A stretch of DNA of 64,000 nt, taken from contig JABLUY010000089.1 of assembly GCA_013306675.1 (NCBI GenBank), positions 1 to 64,000 of the forward strand. The letters run 5' to 3'. Position 1 is the stretch's first letter; every line of letters begins with the position of its first letter. Both the position numbers and the translations under genes were made by a program. Below, one piece after another: positions 1-8,952 of this stretch. The DNA comes from Thraustochytrium sp. TN22. Its lineage: Eukaryota > Sar > Bigyra > Thraustochytrida > Thraustochytriidae. Below the pieces are notes generated by a model. The model had not been told where the DNA came from. It did not search any database and saw only the letters and a list, made by a program, of their open reading frames with translations.

Positions 1-43
<43 letters not shown>

Positions 44-93
44 GGCGGCGGCGGCAGCGGCAAGGACGACGACGACGACGACGACGACGACGG
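1..93. repeat. CGG and GAC trinucleotide microsatellites
   Basis: The window opens with a nearly pure CGG/GCG trinucleotide run (about 1-45), followed by a GAC run at about 64-93. Neither lies in a supported coding frame. They sit 330 or more bases upstream of the exchanger start codon and may be 5' leader or promoter sequence. Confidence 0.9.
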
Positions 94-422
94 TGGCAAC
101 GACGACGGTAGTGCCGTGACGCTGAGGTCGACGGAAGCGGCTGTGGACGCGACTCCGGGCACGCGGTGGCAAGCGTGCGAGTCCGTCCACGCACCATAGG
201 TCGCAAAGCTTGCACGCACGCGGGCATCAGCAGGCATACACAGATCTTCCTTTGCGCTGCGCCCTTTCTTGCCTTCGGTTCGACCTCGCGCTCGCGCCCC
301 CGCCTCGCACGACAAGCACCAGCGCAGCACCAACACCGCCGTCTTCTCCCTCCCCTTCCCAGCCTCCCTCTCCGTGAGTGCGCGGGGCCGTCGGAGCCCC
401 GCGCCCCAGACGCACTAGCACA

Positions 423-1431
423 ATGACGCGCTCCCTTATGCTCATGAAGCAGCGGCGCCTGAGCGCCCCCAAGCCGGCCATCCGCAACTTCCGTCTGCAA
501 GAGTTCCGGCGTGCCAAAAGCACAACGCGCAAGACAATGCAAAAGGTTTTCGGCGTGCTCATTGTCTTGACGCTCGCACTCATGGCCATCGCCATGGCGC
601 GCGGAGATCTCACGGCAGCCCACATGGCAGAGCCCTTCGGGCGTCGACGCCTCTCGTCAGAGGCAAGCTGCGACGGTGGCGAGAGCGAGTGGCCCAAGGT
701 GCGCTTGCTGCCCTACATGGTGGCAATTCTCTACTCCTTCCTCGCGCTGGCCATTGTCTGCGACACCTTCTTCGAGCCGTCGCTGGAGCAGATTAGTGAG
801 AAGCTCAACCTGAGCGAGGACGTGGCCGGTGCAACCTTCATGGCGGCCGGCTCCTCGGCGCCCGAGCTTTTCACCTCCGTCTCGGACACCTTCTCTCAGC
901 AGAACTCCATCGGCGTTGGCACCATCGTCGGCAGCGCGCTCTTCAACATCCTCATCATCGTCGCCATGAGCGCGGCCGTCACGCCGGGCCCCATCAAGCT
1001 CGACTGGCGCCCGGTGGCGCGCGACGTGTCCTTCTACTGCGCGGCTATCGGTCTCATGGTCATGGTCATGATCAACGAGGCTCCTGAAAAGGACCAGATC
1101 GCCTCTTGGGAGGGTGCCATCCTCGTCCTTGGGTACTGCTTCTATATCCTCTTCATGGTCTTCAACTCCCGCATCCTCAGCCGCTGCTCCAAGGAGGAGA
1201 TCAAGGTATACGATGTCAGCCATGCCCAGGCCAAAACTGGCGAGGGTGCCAGCAACCAGGGCGAGGCGGCCAAAGTTCAGGATACCGGTGCCGACGCTGC
1301 GGGTGGCGCCTCCGGGGATGCCACCAGCGGAGCTGGCGCGGGCGTGGCGGCCGCCGAGGTTCAGGGGGGCATGGCGGACGATGGCGCCGCCGGCACCGGC
1401 GGAGATAACAATAATCACAACAACAACAACA

Positions 1432-1471
<40 letters not shown>

Positions 1472-2075
1472 TGGGCCCTGGTGGGAGGTGCCTGAGACGG
1501 CCACGGGCCGGGTCTACTGGATTCTCACGTTGCCTCTGGTCGCTGCGCTTCACTTCACCATTCCCAACTGCGGCGCCAAGAACGGCCGCTTTGAGAACTG
1601 GTTTGTGGCCACCTTCATCATGTCCATCGTGTGGATTGCGGGCTCGTGCATCCTGGCGGTCGAGATGGCCACCAATGTCGGCTGCATGCTTTCGATCTCT
1701 CCCGTCATCCTCGGCCTCGTCCTGCTCGCTGCCGGCACTTCCGTCCCGGACATGATTGCGTCAATGATTGTCGCGCGGCAGGGCCACGCCGACATGGCCA
1801 TTGCGAATGCCGTCGGCTCCAACGTCTTTGACATCCTCCTCGGGCTCGGCTTGCCCTGGACCCTGGCGGAACTGATCAAGGGCGAGCCGGTCAAAGTCAA
1901 CACCGAAGAGATCGTGCCGGAGGTCACCATCCTCTGTGTCACCGTCGCTCTCTACGTCCTCGTTCTCATCGCCTCCCGTTGGACTATGGATTATCGCATC
2001 GGCGTCGTCTTCACCTTTATCTACATCGGCTACATCGTCTATTTGCTCGTCAACGAGTCCAGGAGTTCCTCCTAA
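423..2075 (+). CDS. K+-dependent Na+/Ca2+ exchanger (NCKX/SLC24-type, CaCA superfamily)
   Basis: Predicted 550-residue membrane antiporter exporting Ca2+ (with K+) against Na+. Two inverted CaCA alpha repeats are visible. Alpha-1 lies around residues 135-165, with the GSSAPE core and Glu148. Alpha-2 lies around 425-480, with GTSVPD (Asp443) and the following GSNVFDILLG. These acidic residues are the family's cation-binding positions. A hydrophobic segment near residues 42-58 could be a signal or first membrane helix. The loop between the two membrane halves is Ala/Gly-rich and ends in an Asn run and about 13 consecutive Asp, just before the second half. The open frame begins upstream at a GTG, so the first ATG at 423 is taken as start. 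The gene has no introns and converges with the GT64 gene downstream. Family is clear; the exact ion set (K+ dependence) is inferred from NCKX-like repeats. Confidence 0.93.
1416..1472 (+). repeat. Asn/Asp codon repeat (AAC then GAC) in the exchanger loop
   Basis: A short AAC run is followed by about twelve GAC codons and one GAT. It encodes a poly-Asn then poly-Asp tract in the cytosolic loop of the exchanger. Its position just before the second transmembrane half is where NCX/NCKX proteins carry regulatory Ca2+-sensing sequence, but a role here is only a guess. Confidence 0.9.
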
Positions 2076-2651
2076 AGATTTGGAGGTGAGCCAAGCCACC
2101 CACGGCGTGCCCTCCGCCAGCCCCATGCTGAAGCACCTGCTTCTCCCTCTCTCTCTCTCTTTCCCTCTTTTCTCTTCCTCACGCTAGAGAGAGACACCAA
2201 GCGTTGGGAGTGCATACCGCACACAGGGCTAACACGCCGCAAACCGAGTACTGCGAGAGGCACGCCCGGATCGAAAAAGCGCAGGAACATGTGAAGTGCA
2301 TGCCCGGACATATCTCAGGAGCGCGCGAACACCACGACACGCACACGACAGAGCTGTCGGGTCATGCCAGGGACCACGTGATGGACCAAGCGAGTACGAG
2401 TGAGCGAGTGGGCGGGCAGGATTTGGCCTGGCAGTCGAGGAGCGCGCCGTACCGTCGAACCCTTTGACAAAAAACAAGCCTCTGTTGAATACCACCACCA
2501 GAAAAGCAAAAAAGGAAAGAAACAATCTGAAGAGACACGATGAGACACGATTTCCATTCAAACCATCCAATGGCGAGCAAACCACGACACACAATACGAG
2601 ACGGGAGACCTTACAAACTCCAGAAAGTGCACGTATTCTACCCAGACTCTG
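2076..2651. other. Convergent intergenic spacer
   Basis: Holds the 3' ends of the exchanger and the GT64 gene. A pyrimidine-rich CT tract lies at about 2141-2180. No canonical AATAAA was found on either strand and no gene is supported. Confidence 0.6.
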
Positions 2652-3896
2652 CTATCCTGGAACGCAGGAAACTCCCCGCGGCCGTGGCGACAAGGTGCCC
2701 GGAGGCGTGAAGACTGAACCCCAAAGCGTCTGCCGGCCGCCAAAGCCAAACACATAGTCCGGGGCACCGATGCGCCGCAGCGTCTCGTAGATCACATGCG
2801 TGACGAATGGCCTACGGTTGGACGTCGAACCGCCAAGAGAATCGGCCTCCTCCAAGGGAATCACCTTCTCGCAGTCCAGCTCCACAGCCACGACATGGCC
2901 CGGCCCCGCATACAAGGAGTGAATCATACTCATGGTCATGTCCTCGCCCGTGATGCTGCTGTCCACCGCCTCGCGCACCTGCGCAAAGTCCGCGTCCTCA
3001 TGGTACAGTCTGAAGTACGCCTTGTCCATGAAGCCGCCCTTGGTCACGAAGACCGTGTTGTACGTGCCGTATGCATAGCCCAACTCGTAATAGTAGTGGT
3101 AGAAGCACCCGCGCGAGGAATCCCACACCGGTGGCGAGTGCAGCTCCATCAGGCGCGGCGCAAACCCCACCATCGCCAGCGGCTCGGCCTGCCAGACCGC
3201 AAAGGCCGCCGTCAGCGCGCCGCAGTCGTACTGAAGGTCATCGTCCGCGGTCATCACCGCGGCCGTCTCCAGGCTGGCGCGCGGCCGAAACCGGTTGGAG
3301 AGCTTCGACGTCTTCTCCTTCTCCACGACCGCCACGCCGCCGCTCGCGCGGACCGCCGCCTCGATGCCCTCCGGCACCGGCCGCCCCACATCGTTCCAGG
3401 ACACAATGACACGCCGCACCCCGGGGCACCGCGCATAGTGCGCCACGAGCCGCTCCACGTTCTCGTCGCGCCCGCGAAACGTGTTGATCACCACGGAGAA
3501 TTGCTGGAGCAAGGCCTCGCTGTTCGCCTCGGCCCGCTCCTCGCGCATAATGGCTTCGAGGCGTTCGCGCCGCACCGTCACGGATGGATCCGGGGCGCGT
3601 TGCGACACCGAGGCCCCGAGCCCGGCTCGCTCGTGGTAGCAGCAATCGTCCAAGCTGCACCCTGTGCCGATGCGCAGCGTGCTCACTGCGTACAGCCCCT
3701 CCGCCACGGTCAGCAGCGCCGCTCGCCCGCGCCAGTTGCGCGTCATCAGGTGCAGCACCGCCGCCACGCCCACCACCAGGGCCAGCCCGACCTTGAGCGC
3801 CCGTGGCGACCGCGCCAGCGCGCGGGCCCGAGCGCACGCGCTGCGCCAGCTGCGCTGCCGCCGCCGCCCGCGCGAGCCGTCCTCCTCCGCGCCCAT
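2652..3896 (-). CDS. Exostosin-like glycosyltransferase, GT64 family (type II membrane protein)
   Basis: Predicted 414-residue Golgi or ER glycosyltransferase. A basic N-terminus precedes a single membrane anchor at residues 33-51, giving type II topology. The GT64 (EXT/EXTL C-terminal) domain follows: FSVVINTFRGRDENVERLV starts the Rossmann fold, and TADDDLQYD supplies the DXD-type nucleotide-sugar/metal site at Asp218-220. Later conserved pieces include GEDMTMS and NRRPFVTH. In animals this family adds N-acetylhexosamine in heparan-type chains; in protists the acceptor is unknown. The open frame begins at a TTG (3959), so the ATG at 3896 (MGAEEDG) is chosen. The C-terminal 30 residues are Pro/Arg-rich and probably not part of the fold. 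Confidence 0.85.
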   Translation of the reverse strand: MGAEEDGSRGRRRQRSWRSACARARALARSPRALKVGLALVVGVAAVLHLMTRNWRGRAALLTVAEGLYAVSTLRIGTGCSLDDCCYHERAGLGASVSQRAPDPSVTVRRERLEAIMREERAEANSEALLQQFSVVINTFRGRDENVERLVAHYARCPGVRRVIVSWNDVGRPVPEGIEAAVRASGGVAVVEKEKTSKLSNRFRPRASLETAAVMTADDDLQYDCGALTAAFAVWQAEPLAMVGFAPRLMELHSPPVWDSSRGCFYHYYYELGYAYGTYNTVFVTKGGFMDKAYFRLYHEDADFAQVREAVDSSITGEDMTMSMIHSLYAGPGHVVAVELDCEKVIPLEEADSLGGSTSNRRPFVTHVIYETLRRIGAPDYVFGFGGRQTLWGSVFTPPGTLSPRPRGVSCVPG

Positions 3897-4283
3897 CCTC
3901 GCCAAGCAAGCTCGCTTGGCTGCCTTGGCTGTTGAAGTTCTGCTTGGTCGCAATGACAAACAGTGTTAGCTACGAGGTGGCAATCGATCGGAGCCTGCCT
4001 TTCACCAGCCAGAGGGCGTCCAGAGGGCACCGCTTCATCCCGCCACTTCCCCCTGACACAAGTTGCTTCTCCCTCACGGCCACTGACTCTCCGTAGGGAC
4101 AGAGGGACTAGGAGAGGACCCCGTGCTATGAACACATCCTCCCTCCTGTGCGTCTCAGACGGGAAAACCACGTGGATCATTTGGCGCTCGACCCGCGCGC
4201 GGGGTGCGGCCACGCGGAGCGCGCGAGCGGCGTGGTCGTCATGCGAGGCGCTCGAGGGGAGGGCGTTCAAGGATGAGAGAGCT

Positions 4284-4900
4284 TTACAGTTCGTTTGGCG
4301 AGTCGCGGGGCGTCAGGGAAGCAACAAGTGCGAGCTTGCTGGAGGAGGGCGCGGAAGCTGGTTCACCGCGGCTGATTGACGCCGAGTAGGTGGCCAGGAA
4401 CTTCATCAAGGCGCACACGAAGTGGTCGAAGAAGGTGAGCACCATGCAGTCGCCCGCCAAAAATCGTTGCTTCTCCAGCACCGAGGCCAAGAGGGGACGA
4501 CGGCTGTTGAAGTCGAAAGTTTGGGCAAACGAGGATGCCGAGCGTGCGGCCTGCCAGGCGAAGCTTGCCACAAGCACGCAGCTCAGGGGCTCTCTGCCGA
4601 CGCTGACTCACACACACGCGCGCGAGAAACTCTATATTGAAGCAGATCGCGACCAGCGAGCAGCGCACGATGGAGGCACCTGAGCATGCAGGCCTGCCAG
4701 GGTCAAGGACTCCGCAAGGTATGCGTTCGCCAACCAAATGGACGCCGCCAAATACGTCCAGGTGCAATAGAGCGGAGAAGGAAGTCGCTCCCTGGGAGGC
4801 ACGCCGACGCCAAGAGGTCCGCACAGATCGAGCTGAAGAAGCCATGCCGAAGGCTAGCGTGACCCACGTCAGGTCGTTCCTGAAGGTCTTCAAGGAGCAT
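4284..4900 (-). CDS. Candidate small spliced gene, possibly membrane-associated (exons about 4900-4868, 4832-4680, 4550-4284)
   Basis: No homology recognised. On the minus strand, coding-like peptide moves between frames. Positions 4832-4680 read as a hydrophobic helix containing TYLAASIWLANAYLAES and end in CAG followed by a GT dinucleotide. Positions 4550-4284 read as a second exon, including FNSRRPLLASVLEKQ and FFDHFVCALMKFLATYS, and end at TGA. Joining CAG/GT (intron start 4679) to CAG/GC (intron end 4551) removes 129 bases and keeps the frame. A first exon from the ATG at 4900 would need a 35-base intron and is much weaker. The neighbouring genes lack introns, so this may instead be a decayed gene with frameshifts. 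Transcript evidence is needed before trusting the exons. Confidence 0.35.
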
Positions 4901-6560
4901 TGCGTCGCGTCGCTGAAGATGACAAGATCCAGGCAGAGAGGATCGCAGCTGTCCTGTCGGCTCTTTGCGACGCGATGAACCGCGCTCCTACGGTGCGTGC
5001 TCGAGTGGTCGTTTGCCCACCTGCTTTTGCCTGCATTCGAATCAGGTCAATGATGTACAATTACGCTGTCTGCGGTCACGGGTATCAACAGCCCCAGTCT
5101 CGCTGGTCTTGGCACGCCTGCGCGACGCGCCAAGGCAACATTGCTTCCTTCGCGCCGTATGCCATTTGGGTCGGGCTACCTTGTGAGAGGCGCTCACTGC
5201 CGTATGCCATTCGGGGGAGGGCGGGGCTTGGTAGCCCGGCCCGCCACGGAATCACCGATAGCCTGGACGACTCCGTCGCCCGTCGTGCAGGCCAGTTAAC
5301 GAGGCTGCGACGAGGCAAGGTGAAGAGACGAACTGTGGACGCTTTGCAGCTGAGGAGCTTGCAGGAATGTCCACGCATTTCCCTGACGGCCATGGCGGAG
5401 CGACAATGGCGTGGCCGCTGACTGTGAGTGCCGCTGTGCCAGGCGTAACTACTACGAATACGAAATCGAGCGGGAACTTGAACGAAAGCAGCTCGGCCGG
5501 AACGCCTGCAAGCCCTCTTACCGGTCCCACCGCTGGCTGCCTGACTGCCAGCCACAGAAGCGTCTGCTGACTCGCTCCTCACTGATCAATCAACCACCAG
5601 CAATCATCAGCCGCGCTTCAAGTTCAGGCTCGATCCCTGCAGGAAGCCAAAGCTGGCTAGCCCCGGCCCGTCCTTGGATCCCAGCCAGGCTCAGGCCCGG
5701 CTGCCGACACGATCGCGCACGTTCACACCTCCCCTCTGCGCGCCAGTTCCGCCCCCCTCCCCCGGGGCGCGCCCAGTGGCGGCAGCTTGGACGCCCCCCC
5801 GGTCCACTGGCGCACAGGGCCGCGACTGTGAGGCAGCCCGATTTTTCCCGGACCCACGCCACCCCTCGGGCGGCGTCAGTGGGCGCGGGGGGGCACGGCG
5901 CGGCGCGCGCGCCAGAGGGCCAGGGGCCCGCAGCCCGTGGCCGGGGCCACTGCCAGCCGCACAGCGCAGCGCCGCGCAGCAAACCACCGCGCCAACCGAC
6001 GGCGCTGGGCGCGGCGCGGCGGCGGAGCAGCTTCGCTTGGCGGCGCGGCGGCGGCGCTCGGGCGCGCCTCGGCCGGTCGCACCCGGTGCCTGCCCCGCCT
6101 CCCTCGCGCCGCCGGCGTCGCTTCCGTGGCGCGGCATCCCGTTCCTCCCTCCCTCCTCCCTCCCTCGTGTCTGCGTCCTCGCTCCATTCCATCCATTCAT
6201 TCATTCCATCGAATCCATCCCAGCCTCCATCCTCGGCGGCGCGGCGTCCAGCCCCAGCGCGCGCGCGCCCTCGCCGCGCCGCGCGCTCCGGCGGAGGACG
6301 GCGGGCGCGGGCAGGCCGGGCCTCGGCCGCGCGCGGCGCCGAGCGGGCCAGCGCGGGCGGCGGGCGGGCGCGCGCCGCGCCGAGCGAGCCGAGCTCGATT
6401 GCGCGGGCCAGGGGCGCTGCAGCGCGTGGACGCGTGGACCGGGGCACGTGCGTGCGCGCGCGCGTGCGTGCGTGCCTTGGCTCGCGCGGAGGCGAGGCGC
6501 GCGCAGGCAGCGGCAGCGCGCTGGCAGGGCGCGGCGGCAGATCGAGCCGGGGCCGGCGCG
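4901..6560. other. Long non-coding stretch and leader of the winged-helix gene
   Basis: Several frames are open through the very GC-rich 5.7-6.5 kb part, but their translations are Arg/Ala/Pro-rich in every frame, as expected from composition alone. The frame of the downstream gene is open back to 5937 without an ATG. I see no convincing gene here; it probably holds the promoter and leader of the 6561 gene. A CATTC-rich patch lies near 6180-6230. Confidence 0.5.
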
Positions 6561-7748
6561 ATGCAGCAGCAGCTGCAGCAGCAGGGCGTGGGCGTGGGCG
6601 ACCTGGTGCAGGTGGCGGCGCGGACCTTCCCCGGGTCGAACAAGCTGGGCGGCGTGGGCAGGGTGACGGCGGTGCACGAGCCGGGGCAGGGGCCTGCAAG
6701 GATAGATGTAAAGTACGTGCTGGGCGGCAAAGAGACCGGCGTGGAGCTGCAGTGGGTGCGCAAGCACGCGGACGAAGGCGCCGAGCAGGCGCTGCGGGAG
6801 CGGCGCGCGCGGCGGCGCGCGTCCGCGCCGCCGTCCATGATGGCGCCGTTGCAGCGCGGGTGCGCCGCAGCCATGGAGCTGCAGGACGAGGATGCGCTCG
6901 TGTCGCGCTTTAACAAGAACATTCGTATCGCCGCGAACGCGCGCGCGGCTGGTCCGGCCGACGGCGACATGGATATGGACGCCGCGACGCCGCACCACGC
7001 GCAGCAGATGCCAGGGTCCGCGACGTGCGAGCGGCGGGCCGTCGCCACGCCGCACGTGGCCGTCAACGACCTCGTCGTGCTGTCGCCGCACTATTTGGAC
7101 GCCGCCTCGGCGGCTGCCAAGCCGGAGGGCCACCCGCGCGTTGTCGGCCTCAACGTTGCCCAAGCCACCGCGGACTTGGCCTGGCCGCAGGGCGCCTACC
7201 TGCGCCACGTGCCGCTGCACTTCGTTTCCAAGGCCGCTCCCGCCGCGCTGTCCTTGTCCCCTGCGCCTGCGCCTGCAACGGCGCTGCGCCAGTGCCACAC
7301 GGATCCGCAGCTCCACGGCCGCCGCCGCCCGCGCGACAGTACCAACGTCGCGGCCGTGCGCGAGCACAAGCGCGCGCGGCTCCCTGGCTCGCTCCCCTCT
7401 CGCGGGCTGCCCATGGCGGCCACCGGCGTTGCCGCGGCGCCGCCGCAGCCGCCGCAGTCCGTGGCGTCCGACTTTCAGAAGGAGACCAAGGCGGCGGGCG
7501 CCGAGCCCTCGCCTGCCGAGCGCGCGCGTCAGCAGACCTTTCGCCAGCTCGTCGCGCGCCTCTTTCGCCTGCGCCAGGCCGACTGCATGCAGGCCCACGA
7601 GCTGCTGCGCCTCCTCAACGAGACCAACTGCGAGAACCAGTCCTTCACGCCTGCCGAGGTCGAGACTAGGCTGCGCATGCTCGATGAGGAAAACCGCGTC
7701 ATGTTGCGAGCAGGCGACGACGGCGTCACCTCCGTCTGGCTCGTCTGA
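6561..7748 (+). CDS. Tudor/SH3-like N-terminal domain plus MCM3-like C-terminal winged helix; chromatin or replication protein
   Basis: Predicted 395-residue protein. Residues about 10-75 form a small beta domain (GVGDLVQVAARTFPGSNK, then VDVKYVLGG-type strands), resembling Tudor/SH3-like modules of stramenopile nuclear proteins. A second short conserved block, VAVNDLVVLSPHYLDA, lies near residues 170-185. The last 75 residues (FRQLVARLFRLRQ, FTPAEVETRLRMLDEENRVM, then a short beta hairpin) resemble the C-terminal winged helix of MCM3, including the final acidic DEN-x-VM element. No AAA+ ATPase of an MCM is present. The middle is Ala/Pro-rich with KRAR-type basic patches that could direct nuclear import. 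The ATG at 6561 is the first in the open frame. The function as an MCM-interacting or chromatin factor is inference. Confidence 0.7.
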   Translation: MQQQLQQQGVGVGDLVQVAARTFPGSNKLGGVGRVTAVHEPGQGPARIDVKYVLGGKETGVELQWVRKHADEGAEQALRERRARRRASAPPSMMAPLQRGCAAAMELQDEDALVSRFNKNIRIAANARAAGPADGDMDMDAATPHHAQQMPGSATCERRAVATPHVAVNDLVVLSPHYLDAASAAAKPEGHPRVVGLNVAQATADLAWPQGAYLRHVPLHFVSKAAPAALSLSPAPAPATALRQCHTDPQLHGRRRPRDSTNVAAVREHKRARLPGSLPSRGLPMAATGVAAAPPQPPQSVASDFQKETKAAGAEPSPAERARQQTFRQLVARLFRLRQADCMQAHELLRLLNETNCENQSFTPAEVETRLRMLDEENRVMLRAGDDGVTSVWLV

Positions 7749-7813
7749 AGAAGGCCTGCGCGCTCGTCGCACGCTCGTCGCGCGCTCGTCACGACCCGAC
7801 GCCACCCTGGTAC

Positions 7814-7819
7814 AATAAA
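7814..7819 (+). terminator. AATAAA polyadenylation signal
   Basis: A canonical AATAAA lies 66 bases after the stop codon of the winged-helix gene, within the short convergent spacer. It is one of only two clean signals of this kind noticed downstream of a gene in the window. Confidence 0.6.
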
Positions 7820-7905
7820 GTATTGCAATGCGCTTGAAGCCCTACAACTTTGCTGGCCTCCGAGTCTGGCATGCAAACAAAACCCACTTACATTCATCAC
7901 ATTCA

Positions 7906-8952
7906 TCAAAAGAGCCCGAAGCGTGAACCCCGCTTCTTCTTCGTGCCGCCCTTGGGTTTGGTCTTCTTCTTCTTCTTGGTCGACGACTTCTTCACCTTGC
8001 ACCCGCTCACATCGTACGAGGCGTCGCTATCGTCGCTGCTGCTGTCGCTCTCGCTCTCGCTGCCGCTCTCGTCGTTGCCGTCATCCTCCTCGTAGCTGGC
8101 CCCATGGCCACCTTGGTTGCGGCGGCGATCGCCTCCCCTGTCCTCGGAGGCCTCTCGCTCCCTGGCGCGCGCTGCCAGCGCAGCCCGCGCCTCGGGGTCG
8201 TCGAAGCGCGCATAGTCGCGCGCTTGCCGCATCAGCGCAGCCACCTCGTCGTCGTCCGCAGGTGCAAAGGATGATGATGACGAAGCCGACCCTGCCGCCG
8301 CGCCGCTTCCGCCGCCTGCCCCACCACTCGATCCGAGCAGGGCTTGCAGCGCATCGTCCGAGACGCCCTCGTCGTCATCCAGTTTGCGCAGCAAGAGCTC
8401 CAAATCGGGGTCGTCCACAGCAATGTCGGCGGCGCCCTCGCCCTGTACCGAGGCCAGCGCCTGACGCACGCGAGGATCATCATCCTCGGCTTCCTCATCC
8501 TCCGCACCTGCACCTCCGTGCGCCCGGGGAAACTGGGACGGGCCCAGCGCCTCGAGGCGTCTCTGCAGCTCGTCCACGGACGCCGCCGGCGCGCTTGGCG
8601 CCTGCAGCGCCGCGAAGCGAGCGCGCAAGTCGCGCTCCTTGCGTGAGACCTCGGCCTCGGACGCAGGCGTGGCCTGAAGCCCTCGCAGCTGGCGCGCGCG
8701 CTGGATCAGCTCCCGCTCGCGCTTCTGCTGCGCCTTGCGCCCCGTCAAGTCCGCCTGCCGCTGGAAGTCGTCCACCTGCGACCCGAGCAGCGCCCTACTG
8801 CGGCTGTCCTTGACGGCGCCGCTGCGCACCAGGTCGCGCAGGTCCTGCGCCGCGCGTGCATACAGCTTCGACGCCTCCGCCCATTGCGCGCCGTCCGCGT
8901 ACCTGGCGGCGCGCTCCGCGCGCTCGATCGCCGCGTCCACCACGTCCCCCAT
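7906..8952 (-). CDS. MIT-domain protein with acidic/serine-rich tail (ESCRT-linked, possibly ANCHR/ZFYVE19-like)
   Basis: Predicted 348-residue protein. The N-terminal 70 residues (DAAIERAERAARYADGAQW and following) form a three-helix MIT domain, which in other eukaryotes binds ESCRT-III tails and Vps4 partners. Then comes a basic helix with KERDLRARFAALQ and SVDELQRRLEALG; these paired motifs recall ZFYVE19/ANCHR. An acidic peptide, DPDLELLLRKLDDDEG, could act as a MIT-interacting motif. The C-terminal third is Asp/Glu/Ser-rich and ends in a strongly basic Lys tail. No zinc finger or FYVE is seen. The ATG at 8952 is chosen; the frame extends upstream to a TTG only. MIT assignment is moderately sure; the ANCHR link is tentative. 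Confidence 0.7.
   Translation of the reverse strand: MGDVVDAAIERAERAARYADGAQWAEASKLYARAAQDLRDLVRSGAVKDSRSRALLGSQVDDFQRQADLTGRKAQQKRERELIQRARQLRGLQATPASEAEVSRKERDLRARFAALQAPSAPAASVDELQRRLEALGPSQFPRAHGGAGAEDEEAEDDDPRVRQALASVQGEGAADIAVDDPDLELLLRKLDDDEGVSDDALQALLGSSGGAGGGSGAAAGSASSSSSFAPADDDEVAALMRQARDYARFDDPEARAALAARAREREASEDRGGDRRRNQGGHGASYEEDDGNDESGSESESDSSSDDSDASYDVSGCKVKKSSTKKKKKTKPKGGTKKKRGSRFGLF

Noticed and set aside
657-1553. Long minus-strand ORF opposite the exchanger
   Set aside because: Translation of the GAC repeat and GC-rich codons on the wrong strand (poly-Val, Asp/His/Arg-rich); the plus strand has an unmistakable NCKX.
5031-5050. Possible tRNA B-box (ATTCGAATC)
   Set aside because: Flanking bases do not form a 5-bp T stem with a 7-base loop, and no cloverleaf or A box could be placed upstream.
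5411-6913. 500-residue plus-strand ORF and similar minus-strand ORFs at 5.6-7.8 kb
   Set aside because: Arg/Ala/Pro-rich in all frames, no motifs, and they overlap the conserved winged-helix gene; explained by GC composition.
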